Shown here one piece after another: positions 1 through 8,616 of a stretch of 64,000 nt of DNA. Positions within the stretch are counted from its first letter, which is position 1; every line of letters starts with the position of its first letter. The notes under the pieces are model-generated. The model saw nothing but the letters and a program-made list of their open reading frames with translations. It did not search any database and was not told the DNA's origin. This stretch comes from Thioclava dalianensis (GTDB lineage: Bacteria; Pseudomonadota; Alphaproteobacteria; Rhodobacterales; Rhodobacteraceae), in contig NZ_JHEH01000005.1 of the NCBI RefSeq assembly GCF_000715505.1, positions 62,001-126,000 on the forward strand, given 5' to 3'. The position numbers and the translations under genes were made by a program.

Positions 1-47
1 AAAACCAGAGCAACCGAGAGAAACCCGTGCGAAAGCGGCGCGACCAA

Positions 48-92
48 CTCATAACCTGAAGGTCGTAGGTTCAAATCCTACCCCCGCAACCA
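48..92 (+). other. 3' fragment of an initiator tRNA-Met gene (candidate attachment site)
   Basis: The 45 bp read as the 3' part of a tRNA from the anticodon loop onward: anticodon loop 48-54 with CAT at 50-52, anticodon 3' stem 55-59, T arm 65-81 (stem GTAGG/CCTAC, loop TTCAAAT), acceptor 3' strand CCCCGCA at 82-88, discriminator A and encoded CCA at 90-92. The acceptor strand fits initiator tRNA, whose 5' strand would be CGCGGGG. Nothing in 1-47 can form that strand, the D arm or the 5' anticodon stem, so the gene is incomplete although its whole upstream space is visible. Such fragments mark the distal end of elements integrated in a tRNA 3' end; that reading is inference. Confidence 0.75.
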
Positions 93-220
93 ATAAAACC
101 TCATCAAAATCGATAGTCTACATCGGGAATACGCGCCCGTGGTTTCCTCTGTGCGATCTCTTGCTCGCGGTTGATCCACGGCCCGCGCGGTCAGTCAGTC
201 GACACCCCACACTCCCAATG

Positions 221-254
221 AAAAAGGCCGCGCGGTCAGGGTGACTGCGCGGCC
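221..254 (-). terminator. Rho-independent terminator of icd
   Basis: On the minus strand a GGCCGCGC... stem of 13 bp with one mismatch and a 3-nt loop (arms 226-238 and 242-254) is followed by five T residues (the A-run at 221-225). It lies 24 bp past the icd stop codon. Confidence 0.8.
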
Positions 255-277
255 CGTCTTGGGTCTGGAGAGACGCC

Positions 278-2470
278 TTAGCCGATGATGGCGTTAAGCG
301 TCTGCGAGGGGCGCATCACCGAAGCGGTCTTCGCGGCATCGGTGTGGTAATAGCCGCCAAGATCGGCAGGCTTGCCCTGAGCGGCGGCCAGCTCGGAGAG
401 GATTTGCGCCTCACCATCGGCCAGCGCCTGAGCGATGGGCGCGAAATGCGCGGCCAGCTCGGGGCTGTCGCTTTGTGCGGCCAGCGCCTCGGCCCAGTAG
501 CGGGCGAACCAGTAGTGGCTGTCGCGGTTGTCGGGCTCGCCGACCTTGCGCGAAGGCGACCGACCGTGGTCCAAGATGCCTTGGGTTGCGGCATCGACCG
601 CCTGCCCCAGAATCCGCGCCTTCTCATTGCCCTTGCTGTCGGCGAGGAACTTGAGGCTCTCGCCAAGCGCGCAGAACTCACCAAGGCTGTCCCAGCGCAG
701 GTGGTTTTGCTCGACGAGCTGCTGGACATGTTTGGGGGCCGAGCCGCCAGCGCCGGTCTCAAACAGGCCGCCGCCGTTCATCAGCTTCACGATCGAAAGC
801 ATCTTCGCCGAAGTGGCAAGCTCAAGGATCGGGAAAAGGTCGGTCAGGTAGTCGCGCAGCACGTTGCCGGTGATCGCGATCATCGTCTCGCCCTTGGTGA
901 TCGTCTCGAGCGAGGCACGGGTGGCCTCACGCGGAGCCATGATCTCGAACTTGTCGGCCACGCCGCGTGCCTCGAGGATCGGCTTCACATATTTGATCAG
1001 CTCGGCGTCATGAGCGCGCTCGGCATCCAGCCAGAAGATCGCGCGGCAGCCCTCGGCTTTCTGACGATCAATCGCAAGACCGACCCAATCCTCGATCGGT
1101 GCCTTGCGCGCAGAGGCCGACCGCCAGATATCCCCGGCCGCGACCTTATGCTCATGCAAGACAGTGCCATCGTCGAGGATCATCTTGACGGTGCCCGCTT
1201 GCGCGATCTCGAAGGTGGTCGGATGCGAGCCGTATTCCTCGGCCTTCTGGGCCATCAGACCGACGTTTTGCACCGTACCGGCGGTGGCCGGGTTCAACTT
1301 GCCGTTCTCTTTGAAGAACTTGATCGTCTCGTCATAGACCGGCGCGTAGGAGTTGTCGGGGATCACGCAATTGGTGTCGTGCTCTTTGCCATCGGGGCCC
1401 CAGCCCTTGCCGCCTGCGCGGATCAGTGCGGGCATCGAGGCGTCGATGATCACGTCCGACGAGACATGCAGGTTGGTGATGCCCTTGTCGCTATCGACCA
1501 TATACATCGGCGGGCGCGCATCCATGCAGGCCTTGATATCGGCCTCGATCTCGGACTGCCCCTCAACGCGCGACAGCAGATCCTTCAGGCCCGCATTGGG
1601 GTTCACGCCCAGATCGGCCAGTGCTTTGCCGTGCTTTTCAAAGACCGGAGCGAGGAAGGCTTTGACCGCATGACCGAAGATGATCGGGTCCGAAACCTTC
1701 ATCATCGTGGCTTTCATATGCAGCGAGAACAGCGTGCCCTCGGCCTTGGTTTTCTCGATCTCGTCGGCGAGGAAGCTCTCAAGGGCGGCGGCACTCATGA
1801 AGGTCGCATCGACCACGGTCCCGGCCGGGTAGGTAACCTTCTCCTTGAGAACCGTTTCCTCGCCTGCCTCGTTGACCAGAACGATCTTGGCGGTGGCTTC
1901 GTGCTCGAGCGTGCTCGAGACCTCGTTGGAGAAGAAATCGCCGCCCGACATCGCGGAGACATGCGTCTTGCTGTCGGCGGTCCAATCGCCCATCCGATGC
2001 GGGTTGCTTTGTGCAAAGCTCTTCACGGCATTGGCGGCGCGGCGGTCGGAATTGCCCTCGCGCAGAACCGGGTTCACGGCCGAACCCTTGATCCCGTCAT
2101 ATTTGGCCCGAACTGCCTTTTCAGCGTCGGTTTCGGGCGTTTCCGGATAGTCGGGCAGCGCGAAGCCCTGCGACTGCAACTCGCGGATCGCGGCCACAAG
2201 CTGGGGCACCGAGGCCGAGATGTTCGGCAGCTTGATGACGTTTGCCTCGGCGGTTTTCACCAGTTTGCCCAGAGCGGCCAGATCGTCGCTTTGCTGCTGC
2301 TCGGCGCTCAGATGCTCGGGGAAGGTGGCAAGGATCCGCCCTGCGAGGCTGATATCTTTGGTCCCCACGGACACGCCCGCGGCGGCCGCGAATTTCTGGA
2401 TGATCGGGAGGAAGGACGCAGATGCCAGTTCGGGCGCTTCGTCCACCTTGGTGTAAATGATATCAGCCAT
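278..2470 (-). CDS. icd: Isocitrate dehydrogenase, NADP-dependent, monomeric type
   Basis: Oxidatively decarboxylates isocitrate to 2-oxoglutarate with NADP+ in the TCA cycle, in the cytoplasm. The 730-residue product has the size of the monomeric IDH family (about 740), not the 410-residue dimeric enzyme, and keeps family stretches such as [30 protein letters not shown] and [18 protein letters not shown]. The ATG at 2470 has AAGGAG nine bases upstream. It is a single-gene unit: its own terminator lies at 221-254 and a terminator of the upstream operon at 2611-2641. Nothing about its composition is unusual. Identification is secure from sequence recognition. Confidence 0.96.
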   Translation of the reverse strand: MADIIYTKVDEAPELASASFLPIIQKFAAAAGVSVGTKDISLAGRILATFPEHLSAEQQQSDDLAALGKLVKTAEANVIKLPNISASVPQLVAAIRELQSQGFALPDYPETPETDAEKAVRAKYDGIKGSAVNPVLREGNSDRRAANAVKSFAQSNPHRMGDWTADSKTHVSAMSGGDFFSNEVSSTLEHEATAKIVLVNEAGEETVLKEKVTYPAGTVVDATFMSAAALESFLADEIEKTKAEGTLFSLHMKATMMKVSDPIIFGHAVKAFLAPVFEKHGKALADLGVNPNAGLKDLLSRVEGQSEIEADIKACMDARPPMYMVDSDKGITNLHVSSDVIIDASMPALIRAGGKGWGPDGKEHDTNCVIPDNSYAPVYDETIKFFKENGKLNPATAGTVQNVGLMAQKAEEYGSHPTTFEIAQAGTVKMILDDGTVLHEHKVAAGDIWRSASARKAPIEDWVGLAIDRQKAEGCRAIFWLDAERAHDAELIKYVKPILEARGVADKFEIMAPREATRASLETITKGETMIAITGNVLRDYLTDLFPILELATSAKMLSIVKLMNGGGLFETGAGGSAPKHVQQLVEQNHLRWDSLGEFCALGESLKFLADSKGNEKARILGQAVDAATQGILDHGRSPSRKVGEPDNRDSHYWFARYWAEALAAQSDSPELAAHFAPIAQALADGEAQILSELAAAQGKPADLGGYYHTDAAKTASVMRPSQTLNAIIG

Positions 2471-2610
2471 CGAGAACTCCTTAAAACGGGATTTTGCCTT
2501 GTCATACCCGACCGCTGTGCAAAGGTCGACAGTGCACTATCGCATACCGTACGCGGAATGCCGCACCCGGGCCGCCCCATGATGGCACGCGCCATAGGCG
2601 GAAGGCGTCC

Positions 2611-2641
2611 AAGGCCCGGCGGAAGAATGCCGCCGGGCCTT
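2611..2641 (-). terminator. Terminator-like hairpin after the aldehyde oxidoreductase operon
   Basis: A perfect 12-bp inverted repeat (AAGGCCCGGCGG, arms 2611-2622 and 2630-2641) with a 7-nt loop starts 4 bp after the stop codon of the minus-strand operon. There is no long T-run, so its strength is uncertain. Confidence 0.65.
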
Positions 2642-2645
2642 GTGA

Positions 2646-4880
2646 TCAGATCAGCGATTCCGGATGGATCGGGAACCGCGCCGGGCGGATGCCAGTCGCG
2701 TGCCAGACCGCATTGGCGATGGCTCCCACCGTGCCTGTCACCCCGATCTCGCCCACTCCCTTGATGCCAAGCGCATTCACGAAGGGATCGTCCTCATGCA
2801 CCGTCATCGCCTCGATCATCGGCACATCGGCATTGACCGGCACGTGATAGCCCGCAAAATCGTTATTCACGAACCGGCCCGTGCGCGCATCGTGCAGCGC
2901 CTCTTCGTGCAAGGCGAACCCGATGCCCCAGATCATCCCGCCCAGAAGCTGGCTGCGGGCCAGACGTGGGTTGATGATCCGACCGGCGGCAAAGGCCCCG
3001 ATCAGGCGGCTGACGCGGATCTGCCCCAGATCGGGATCGACCAGCACCTCGGCGAAGACGCCGCCATGCGAGAACATCGCGCGCTCAGGCGTGCCCTCAC
3101 GCGAGGCTTTTCCCTCGCCGCGCAGCAGCTCAAGCCCGGCCCGCGCCAGAATGTCCTCGTAGGATTCCGAGCGGTCATCATCGTTGCGATGCAACCGTCC
3201 GCCCCGCGCCGTGACGCCCAAATTGCCCGCGCCAAAGAGCGGCGAGGCCGGATCATTGGTGGCCAGATCCACCATCTGGCGCACCGCATCCGCCCCGGCA
3301 TTGAAGAGCGCATTGCCCGCCGTAGCAGTATGCCCCGATCCCCCGGCCACGCCCGCATCTGGCAGGTCCGAGCGCCCCGAGCGGAACTCGACCTTATCGA
3401 CATCGATGCCCAAGCCATCGGCCGCGATCTGGGCCAGCGCGGTCCACGCCCCCTGCCCCATATCCGCCGCAGAGGTCTCGATCACAGCGCTGCCATCGGC
3501 GCGCAGCGTTGCATGGGCTGCGGCCTGAAACATCGGGCAGGGGAACTGCGCCGTGCCCATGCCCCAGCCTTTCAACAAACGGCCCTCGCGCATCTGCCGC
3601 GGCGCGAGCGGGCGGCCCTCCCAGCCGAAGGCCTCAGCCGCCTTGGCGTAGCATTCCTCCAAGGCCTTCGAGGAAAACGCCAGCCCGGTCGACGGATCGA
3701 TCTTGGCGTAATTGAGCCGCCGGAACGCCAGCGGATCCATCCCGCGCGCCTCAGCCGCGACATCCATCGCGATCTCCAGCGCCGCAGAGCCCGACGCCTC
3801 ACCCGGCGCGCGCATCGGCCCCGGCGTGCCGATATCGGCGCGGCGGGCATGGTGCTCGGTACGCAGGGCCGAGGTCGCATAGACGCTATGCGAGGCGTTC
3901 GATGCGCTCTCCAGGAACTGATCGAAGGTCGAGGTGGTCGTGATCGTGTCATGCTCGAGCGCGAGGATATGCCCCTCCGCGTCAAGATCCAGCTGCAGGG
4001 TCTGGCGGGTCGGCGCGCGGTGACCGACCGGGCCATACATCTGATCGCGCCGCAGCACCATCTTGACCGGCTGGCCCAGATCGCGCGCCGCAAGGATCGT
4101 CAGAAACTGAGCGCCAAACACGATCGCCTTGGCACCGAACCCACCGCCCAGGAATGGGCTGCGCAGCAAGATCTGCGATGGGTCGATCCCGAGAAAGGCC
4201 GCGATGGTCTGCTTGGCCAGCCCGATTGCCTGGTTCGGCGTGTCGATCTCAAGCTGATCACCATGCCATTGCGCGGTGATCGCATGTGGCTCAAGCGGGT
4301 TGTGATATTGCGACGGCGTCTCGACCGTCGTGGTGAGATGACTATCCGCCGCCGCACGCGCCGCCTCGATATCGCCCGAGCTGTGCCCCGAGGGACGGCC
4401 AAAGGCGGTGGTGTCGGTCTCATAGGGCTCGGCATCGTCCAGCGTGACCCGCGCGGGCTGGGCGTCATATTGCGGGGCCAGAAGCCGCGCGCCTTCGGTC
4501 GCCGCCTCAAGGCTATGGGCCACCACCAGCGCAATCGGCTGGCCCGCATAGCGCACCTCGTCGCTTTGCAGCGCATCCATCCGCCAGACGAAGGGGTGGA
4601 TCTTGTTATCCGGGCTCAGCGCAAGCGGCAGCGCATTGGCATGGGTGTAGACCTTCACCACGCCGGGATGGGCCTCGGCGGCGGCCACATCGAGATGGGT
4701 GACCCGTCCGCGCGCGATCCCGGCCGAGGCCGTCACCGCATGCAACAGCCCCTCGGGGCGGCAATCGGCAGCATAGCCCGCGCCCCCTGTCACCTTGAGC
4801 ACACCGTCGCGGCGCGTCAGCCCCTGACCGGCGTTCGATCCAAGGCGCACATGGCCCCCAGCTGTCATCATGTCAGCCAT
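2646..4880 (-). CDS. Aldehyde oxidoreductase, molybdenum-cofactor subunit (PaoC/YagR-like)
   Basis: Large subunit of a xanthine-oxidase-family molybdoenzyme that would hydroxylate or oxidise an aldehyde or heterocycle at the Mo centre. The 744 residues start MADMMTAGGHVRLGSNAG and carry Moco-binding glycine-rich stretches (SPFLGGGFGAKA, MRAPGEASGS) and the catalytic Glu near residue 711 in GVGEIGVTG. The start at 4880 is chosen because GGAG precedes it and it overlaps the FAD-subunit stop by 8 bp; an open frame runs further upstream but through the neighbouring gene. The stand-alone three-subunit plan fits PaoABC rather than fused XDH. Substrate is unknown; aromatic aldehydes are the E. coli precedent. 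Confidence 0.88.
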   Translation of the reverse strand: MADMMTAGGHVRLGSNAGQGLTRRDGVLKVTGGAGYAADCRPEGLLHAVTASAGIARGRVTHLDVAAAEAHPGVVKVYTHANALPLALSPDNKIHPFVWRMDALQSDEVRYAGQPIALVVAHSLEAATEGARLLAPQYDAQPARVTLDDAEPYETDTTAFGRPSGHSSGDIEAARAAADSHLTTTVETPSQYHNPLEPHAITAQWHGDQLEIDTPNQAIGLAKQTIAAFLGIDPSQILLRSPFLGGGFGAKAIVFGAQFLTILAARDLGQPVKMVLRRDQMYGPVGHRAPTRQTLQLDLDAEGHILALEHDTITTTSTFDQFLESASNASHSVYATSALRTEHHARRADIGTPGPMRAPGEASGSAALEIAMDVAAEARGMDPLAFRRLNYAKIDPSTGLAFSSKALEECYAKAAEAFGWEGRPLAPRQMREGRLLKGWGMGTAQFPCPMFQAAAHATLRADGSAVIETSAADMGQGAWTALAQIAADGLGIDVDKVEFRSGRSDLPDAGVAGGSGHTATAGNALFNAGADAVRQMVDLATNDPASPLFGAGNLGVTARGGRLHRNDDDRSESYEDILARAGLELLRGEGKASREGTPERAMFSHGGVFAEVLVDPDLGQIRVSRLIGAFAAGRIINPRLARSQLLGGMIWGIGFALHEEALHDARTGRFVNNDFAGYHVPVNADVPMIEAMTVHEDDPFVNALGIKGVGEIGVTGTVGAIANAVWHATGIRPARFPIHPESLI

Positions 4881-5898
4881 TGTCGTCTCCTGCGAAAAGG
4901 GATGCGGGAAGGGCGGGAAGCCGCTCGGGCGTCCCTGCAGCAGCGCGCTCAAGCGCGCGGATCGCGATTTTGCGTGCCAGTCGGATCTTGGCCTCGTTGG
5001 CGCCTGAGGGGCTTGCGCCCTCCAGCGCCAGTTCGGCGGCTCTGGTGAAAGTCTCGATGGTGGCGGGCTGGCCAAGCAAAGCCGCCTCGGCGGTACGGCA
5101 CCGCCATGGCCGCGCAGCGACGCCGCCCAAAGCCAGACGGGCCTGCGTGATCCGCCCGTCTTCGACCGCAAGCGCGGCTGCCGCAGACACGATTGCAAAG
5201 GCAAAGGACGTCCGCTCGCGCAGCTTGACGTAGCGCGCATGGCGGGCCATCGCGCCGGGATCGGGCAGCCGGATATGGGTGATGATCTCGCCTGCAGCCA
5301 ACGGAGCGTCCCCCGCCCCTTGAGCATCAGGCAACGGATGGAACTCTGCCATCGCGACGCTTCGTGCGCCCTCAGGACCAGAGATTTCGACCACCGCGTC
5401 ATAGGCTGCGAGCGCCACGCACATATCGGAGGGATGCGTCGCGATGCAGCCCTCGGTCCAGCCCAGCACCGCGTGATTGCGGGTCTCGCCCCCCAGCGCG
5501 CCGCAGCCGCTGCCCGGATTGCGCCGGTTGCAGGGTGAGAGCGGGTCCTGATAATAGCTGCACCGCGTCGCCTGCATCACATTGCCGCCGGTGCTTGCAG
5601 CATTGCGCAATTGCGCCGACGCCCCCGACAGCAGCGCCTCGGCCAGCGCCGGATATTTCGCGAGCACCTGCGGATCGCGCGCCAAAGTGGAATTGCGCAC
5701 CATCGCCCCGATCCGCAACCCGCCCTCGACCGGCTCGATCTCGGTGAGCGGCAGGCGCGAGATATCCACGAGCCGCGCGGGCGCTTGCACACCGATCTTC
5801 ATCAGATCCAGCAGGTTCGTGCCCCCGGCCAGAAAAGCGCCCTCGGCCCCGATGGCCTCGGCCAGCGTCCCGGCGCGCTCATATTCGAAACGGTTCAT
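4873..5898 (-). CDS. Aldehyde oxidoreductase, FAD-binding subunit (PaoB/YagS-like)
   Basis: Medium subunit (341 residues) that carries FAD between the iron-sulfur and molybdenum subunits. The FAD-binding AGGTNLLDLMK lies near residues 24-34 and TGGNVMQA near 103-110. Cysteines 113, 123, 132 and 151 (RCSYYQ, PCNRRNPGSGCGA, GWTEGC) match the extra four-cysteine insertion that binds a [4Fe-4S] cluster in E. coli PaoB, a feature most xanthine-oxidase FAD subunits lack. This is the main reason to place the operon in the Pao group. It overlaps the small-subunit gene by 4 bp (5895-5898) and the large-subunit gene by 8 bp. Confidence 0.88.
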   Translation of the reverse strand: MNRFEYERAGTLAEAIGAEGAFLAGGTNLLDLMKIGVQAPARLVDISRLPLTEIEPVEGGLRIGAMVRNSTLARDPQVLAKYPALAEALLSGASAQLRNAASTGGNVMQATRCSYYQDPLSPCNRRNPGSGCGALGGETRNHAVLGWTEGCIATHPSDMCVALAAYDAVVEISGPEGARSVAMAEFHPLPDAQGAGDAPLAAGEIITHIRLPDPGAMARHARYVKLRERTSFAFAIVSAAAALAVEDGRITQARLALGGVAARPWRCRTAEAALLGQPATIETFTRAAELALEGASPSGANEAKIRLARKIAIRALERAAAGTPERLPALPASLFAGDDNG

Positions 5899-6389
5899 GC
5901 CGATGTCCCTTCCTGCGCGCTCATCTCTCGGGTGGCTTCCAGCACGGCCTCGGTGATGCCCGCGTAAGCGGCACAGCGACACAGATTGCCGCTCATCCCC
6001 TCGCGCACGCGCTCGGGGTCCAGCCCCGCCTCGCCTTCGGCGATCAGCCCGACGGCGGACATGATCTGACCCGGTGTGCAATAGCCGCATTGGAACCCGT
6101 CATGCGCGACAAAGGCCGCCTGCACGGGATGCAGGGTCTCGCCCTTGGCCAGCCCTTCGATGGTGGTGATCTCGGCCCCGTCATAGGACAGCGCCAGCGC
6201 CAGACAGGCGTTCATCCGCTGGCCGTCGATCAGCACGGTACAGGCGCCGCATTGTCCGCGGTCGCAGCCCTTCTTAGTGCCGGTCAGCCCGACCCGTTCG
6301 CGCAGCACATCGAGCAGCGTCACCCGGGGATCGTCCAGCGCAATCTGTTGCGCTGTCCCGTTGATCGTGAGATTCAGGTTAAATGTCAT
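5895..6389 (-). CDS. Aldehyde oxidoreductase, [2Fe-2S] subunit (PaoA/YagT-like, no Tat signal)
   Basis: Small electron-transfer subunit of 164 residues with two [2Fe-2S] domains: plant-ferredoxin-type cysteines 42, 47, 50 and 62 (GCDRGQCGACTVL...NAC) and the helical-domain pairs C101-x2-C104 and C137-x-C139 (QCGYC, NLCRC). The ATG at 6389 has GAGGG upstream and gives the mature-type N-terminus directly. E. coli PaoA has a twin-arginine leader of about 50 residues; none is encoded here, since the upstream frame is promoter DNA. The complex is therefore predicted to be cytoplasmic. First gene of the operon, read divergently from the TetR regulator. Confidence 0.9.
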   Translation of the reverse strand: MTFNLNLTINGTAQQIALDDPRVTLLDVLRERVGLTGTKKGCDRGQCGACTVLIDGQRMNACLALALSYDGAEITTIEGLAKGETLHPVQAAFVAHDGFQCGYCTPGQIMSAVGLIAEGEAGLDPERVREGMSGNLCRCAAYAGITEAVLEATREMSAQEGTSA

Positions 6390-6449
6390 CTTTCCCTCTT
6401 TGGCGATTAGCTGATGGGGATACCGGAGAGTCGGCATAAATACTAAAAT

Positions 6450-6466
6450 ACGGAGGTCGCCTCCGT
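6450..6466. promoter_or_regulatory. Palindromic operator candidate for the TetR regulator
   Basis: A perfect inverted repeat ACGGAGG-tcg-CCTCCGT, flanked by A- and T-rich bases, sits in the 107-bp space between the divergent oxidoreductase operon and the TetR gene. Size, symmetry and position fit a TetR-family operator; binding by this regulator is inferred. Confidence 0.6.
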
Positions 6467-6496
6467 TTTCAAGAAAAATGCCGCATGGAAGACGAA

Positions 6497-7036
6497 ATGA
6501 GCGAACAAGCCCCCAAGTCAAGAAAGCCGCGCGCCGATCAGCTCCGCAATCGTGCACGCCTGCTTGAGGCGGCGCGTGAGGTGTTTCGCGGTGAGGGCGG
6601 CAATCTTGAAGCCGTGGCGCGCAAGGCCGGACTTGGCATCGGCACGCTCTATCGCAATTTCCCGACCCGCGAGGCGCTGTTTCAGGCGGTCTACGCCCAT
6701 GAGGTCGAGACGCTTGAGCAACGTGCGCAGGTGGACGGGCTGGAAGACTGGATGCGCGAGGCCTTGCAGATGATGGCCACCAAGCGCGGCATGGTCGCAG
6801 CGCTCGCGCCCGTGATTGACCCGGAGTCGAGCTTCATCTCGGATCAGTCGCTGCGGATGCGCGGGGCGGTGGCGCAACTGCACGCCCGCGCCGTGGCCGA
6901 TGGCACGGTGCGCCCCGATGTTACCCCTGATGATCTGATGCGCGTGCTGCTGGCGATCAATTACGGCCCCGGTGCCGATCCTGCGCGCTCCTCTGTCTTG
7001 CTTGATGTGTTCCTCGCGGGCCTGCGCTCCGCCTGA
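6497..7036 (+). CDS. TetR/AcrR-family transcriptional regulator
   Basis: Protein of 179 residues with an N-terminal TetR helix-turn-helix (around residues 20-60; LEAVARKAGLGIGTLYRNFP is the recognition region) and a short C-terminal ligand domain ending in FLAGLRSA. It is read away from the aldehyde oxidoreductase operon, and the palindrome at 6450-6466 lies between them, so it probably represses that operon and itself until an aldehyde-type inducer binds. The start at 6497 is preferred because GGAAGA lies six bases upstream; an in-frame ATG at 6485 would add four residues (MEDE). Confidence 0.85.
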   Translation: MSEQAPKSRKPRADQLRNRARLLEAAREVFRGEGGNLEAVARKAGLGIGTLYRNFPTREALFQAVYAHEVETLEQRAQVDGLEDWMREALQMMATKRGMVAALAPVIDPESSFISDQSLRMRGAVAQLHARAVADGTVRPDVTPDDLMRVLLAINYGPGADPARSSVLLDVFLAGLRSA

Positions 7037-7142
7037 CACGCCTCCGCCCATTGTGGTTTGATCGCCCGCGTGGGCAAACTAGCTCTGAAAAAAGGGGATC
7101 GCGCCCCCTCCCCCCGATCCGCCGCAGAGAGCCGCCTATACC

Positions 7143-8594
7143 ATGCCAGACACGTCCCGCGCCATGCACGCCCCCTCTGCCGCACCGACCGGACAAACGC
7201 CGCCCACGAAAGTCTCGATCACGCTCGGCCTGTTGCTGGGTGCGATCATCTTGCTCAAACTGCTCAACGGGTTTGGCGTTTTGCCCCCTGTGACCTCGGG
7301 GTTGGCCGATGCAGCCTCAGTCCTCGTGCTCGCGCTGCTCGCGCCGCAGGTCCGGGGTTGGCGGCATCTGTTTCTGGCGATCTCAACGGTGATTGTGGTC
7401 TATTGCCTGATCGCGCGCGACGACCCGGCCCATATTCTCAAACCCGCATTCGATCAGGCGAGCTTCATCATCGCGTTTTTCTGCGCGTTGGCCAGCTTGC
7501 AGCATGTCGCGGCCCGCTCCAAGGCGATCAGCCGCGCCGCCGCCTTTCTGGCCAACCAGCCCTCAGGGCGGCGCTACCTTGCGCTGAGCTGTGGCGCGCA
7601 GGTCTTTGCATTGATGCTCAATTACGGAGCGCTCTCGCTGCTGGGCACGATGGCGCGGCGCTCGGCGGAGCGCGAAAGCGAACCGGCGGTGCGCGCCCTG
7701 CGGATCCGGCGGATGCTACAAGGCGCGCAATGCGGCTTTGCGGCCTCGCTGACATGGTCGCCACTGGCTTTTGCCACCGTAATCACCTCGACCCTGATCC
7801 CCGGCGTCACGGTTGGACAGGTGATCGCGCATGGTCTGGGGTCGGCGGCGATCCTCGTGCTGATCGGCTGGCTGGTGGACCGTCCGCTCAAGAACAGCCT
7901 GCCGCGCGGCACGGTCGTGGCCCCGCCCGATCCGGTGGCCGCCCATGACGTCCGCTCACTCTGGCCGCTGCTCTGGCTGTTGCTGGGCGTGGCGATCCCG
8001 GCGGCGCTGTTGGATTTCGGAGCCCATGTCGCGCCCTCGCGCGCGGTGCTGGGGCTGGTGCCGCTGGTGGCAGCGCTCTGGATCGCCATCGAAACCGATG
8101 TCGGGCGCAAGGCGCGCGAGCTGAGCGCCCGCAGCCGACATTTCTTCTTCGGCGATCTGCCCTCGTTCAAGAATGAACTGGTCTTGCTCAGCACCGCCGG
8201 ATTCATCGGCAATGCGGCGGGCGCGCTTTTGGCAGGCTGGATCGCCGCCGCTGGCTTCGATCTGAGCGCTGTCCCCGCCCGGTTGCTGCTGGTGCTGCCG
8301 ATTATACTGGTGCCGCTGGCCGGTCAGGTTGGGCTCAACCCGATTCTCTTCGTGTCGCTCTTTGCGCAGCTTTTGCCCGATCCGGTCTCGATTGGGGTCT
8401 CGCCAATCTCGATGGTGCTCGCGCTGACCTCGGGCTGGGCGCTGGCGGCCCCCACCTCGCCCTTCACCGCCTCCGTGATGATCATCTCGCGGATCGGCGA
8501 GGTCACCCCGCGCGACGTGGCCTTCAAATGGAACGGACTCTTTGTCCCCTGCGCCGCGGCTGCCCTTGCCCTTTGGGTACAGCTTCTGGCCTGA
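7143..8594 (+). CDS. Polytopic membrane protein of unknown substrate (transporter-like)
   Basis: A 483-residue integral membrane protein with about eleven or twelve hydrophobic segments, beginning near residues 25-50 and ending with a C-terminal helix (FVPCAAAALALWVQLLA). A basic cytoplasmic stretch near residues 170-190 (ARRSAERESEP...RALRIRRM) and another near 320 divide it into halves. A conserved-looking SLTWSPLAFATV segment and the late ALAAPTSPFTASVM segment resemble the re-entrant parts of ion-transporter-superfamily permeases, but I cannot assign a family or substrate. It stands alone between the TetR gene and a convergent efflux operon. The ATG at 7143 lacks a strong ribosome site, so the start is uncertain. 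Confidence 0.75.
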   Translation: MPDTSRAMHAPSAAPTGQTPPTKVSITLGLLLGAIILLKLLNGFGVLPPVTSGLADAASVLVLALLAPQVRGWRHLFLAISTVIVVYCLIARDDPAHILKPAFDQASFIIAFFCALASLQHVAARSKAISRAAAFLANQPSGRRYLALSCGAQVFALMLNYGALSLLGTMARRSAERESEPAVRALRIRRMLQGAQCGFAASLTWSPLAFATVITSTLIPGVTVGQVIAHGLGSAAILVLIGWLVDRPLKNSLPRGTVVAPPDPVAAHDVRSLWPLLWLLLGVAIPAALLDFGAHVAPSRAVLGLVPLVAALWIAIETDVGRKARELSARSRHFFFGDLPSFKNELVLLSTAGFIGNAAGALLAGWIAAAGFDLSAVPARLLLVLPIILVPLAGQVGLNPILFVSLFAQLLPDPVSIGVSPISMVLALTSGWALAAPTSPFTASVMIISRIGEVTPRDVAFKWNGLFVPCAAAALALWVQLLA

Positions 8595-8616
8595 GCCGCG
8601 CCGCCCCCGCGAACCG

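Noticed and set aside
1-92. A complete tRNA-Met gene at the left edge
   Set aside because: The 5' acceptor strand, D arm and 5' anticodon stem cannot be formed by bases 1-47, so only a 3' fragment is present.
344-2764. Long open frame on the plus strand opposite icd
   Set aside because: It runs antisense through icd and the intergenic region, shows no recognisable domain and has the Arg/His-rich composition typical of antisense frames in GC-rich DNA.
2664-5048. Long plus-strand frame opposite the aldehyde oxidoreductase genes
   Set aside because: Antisense to three clearly identified subunits; Arg-rich, no motif, no ribosome site.
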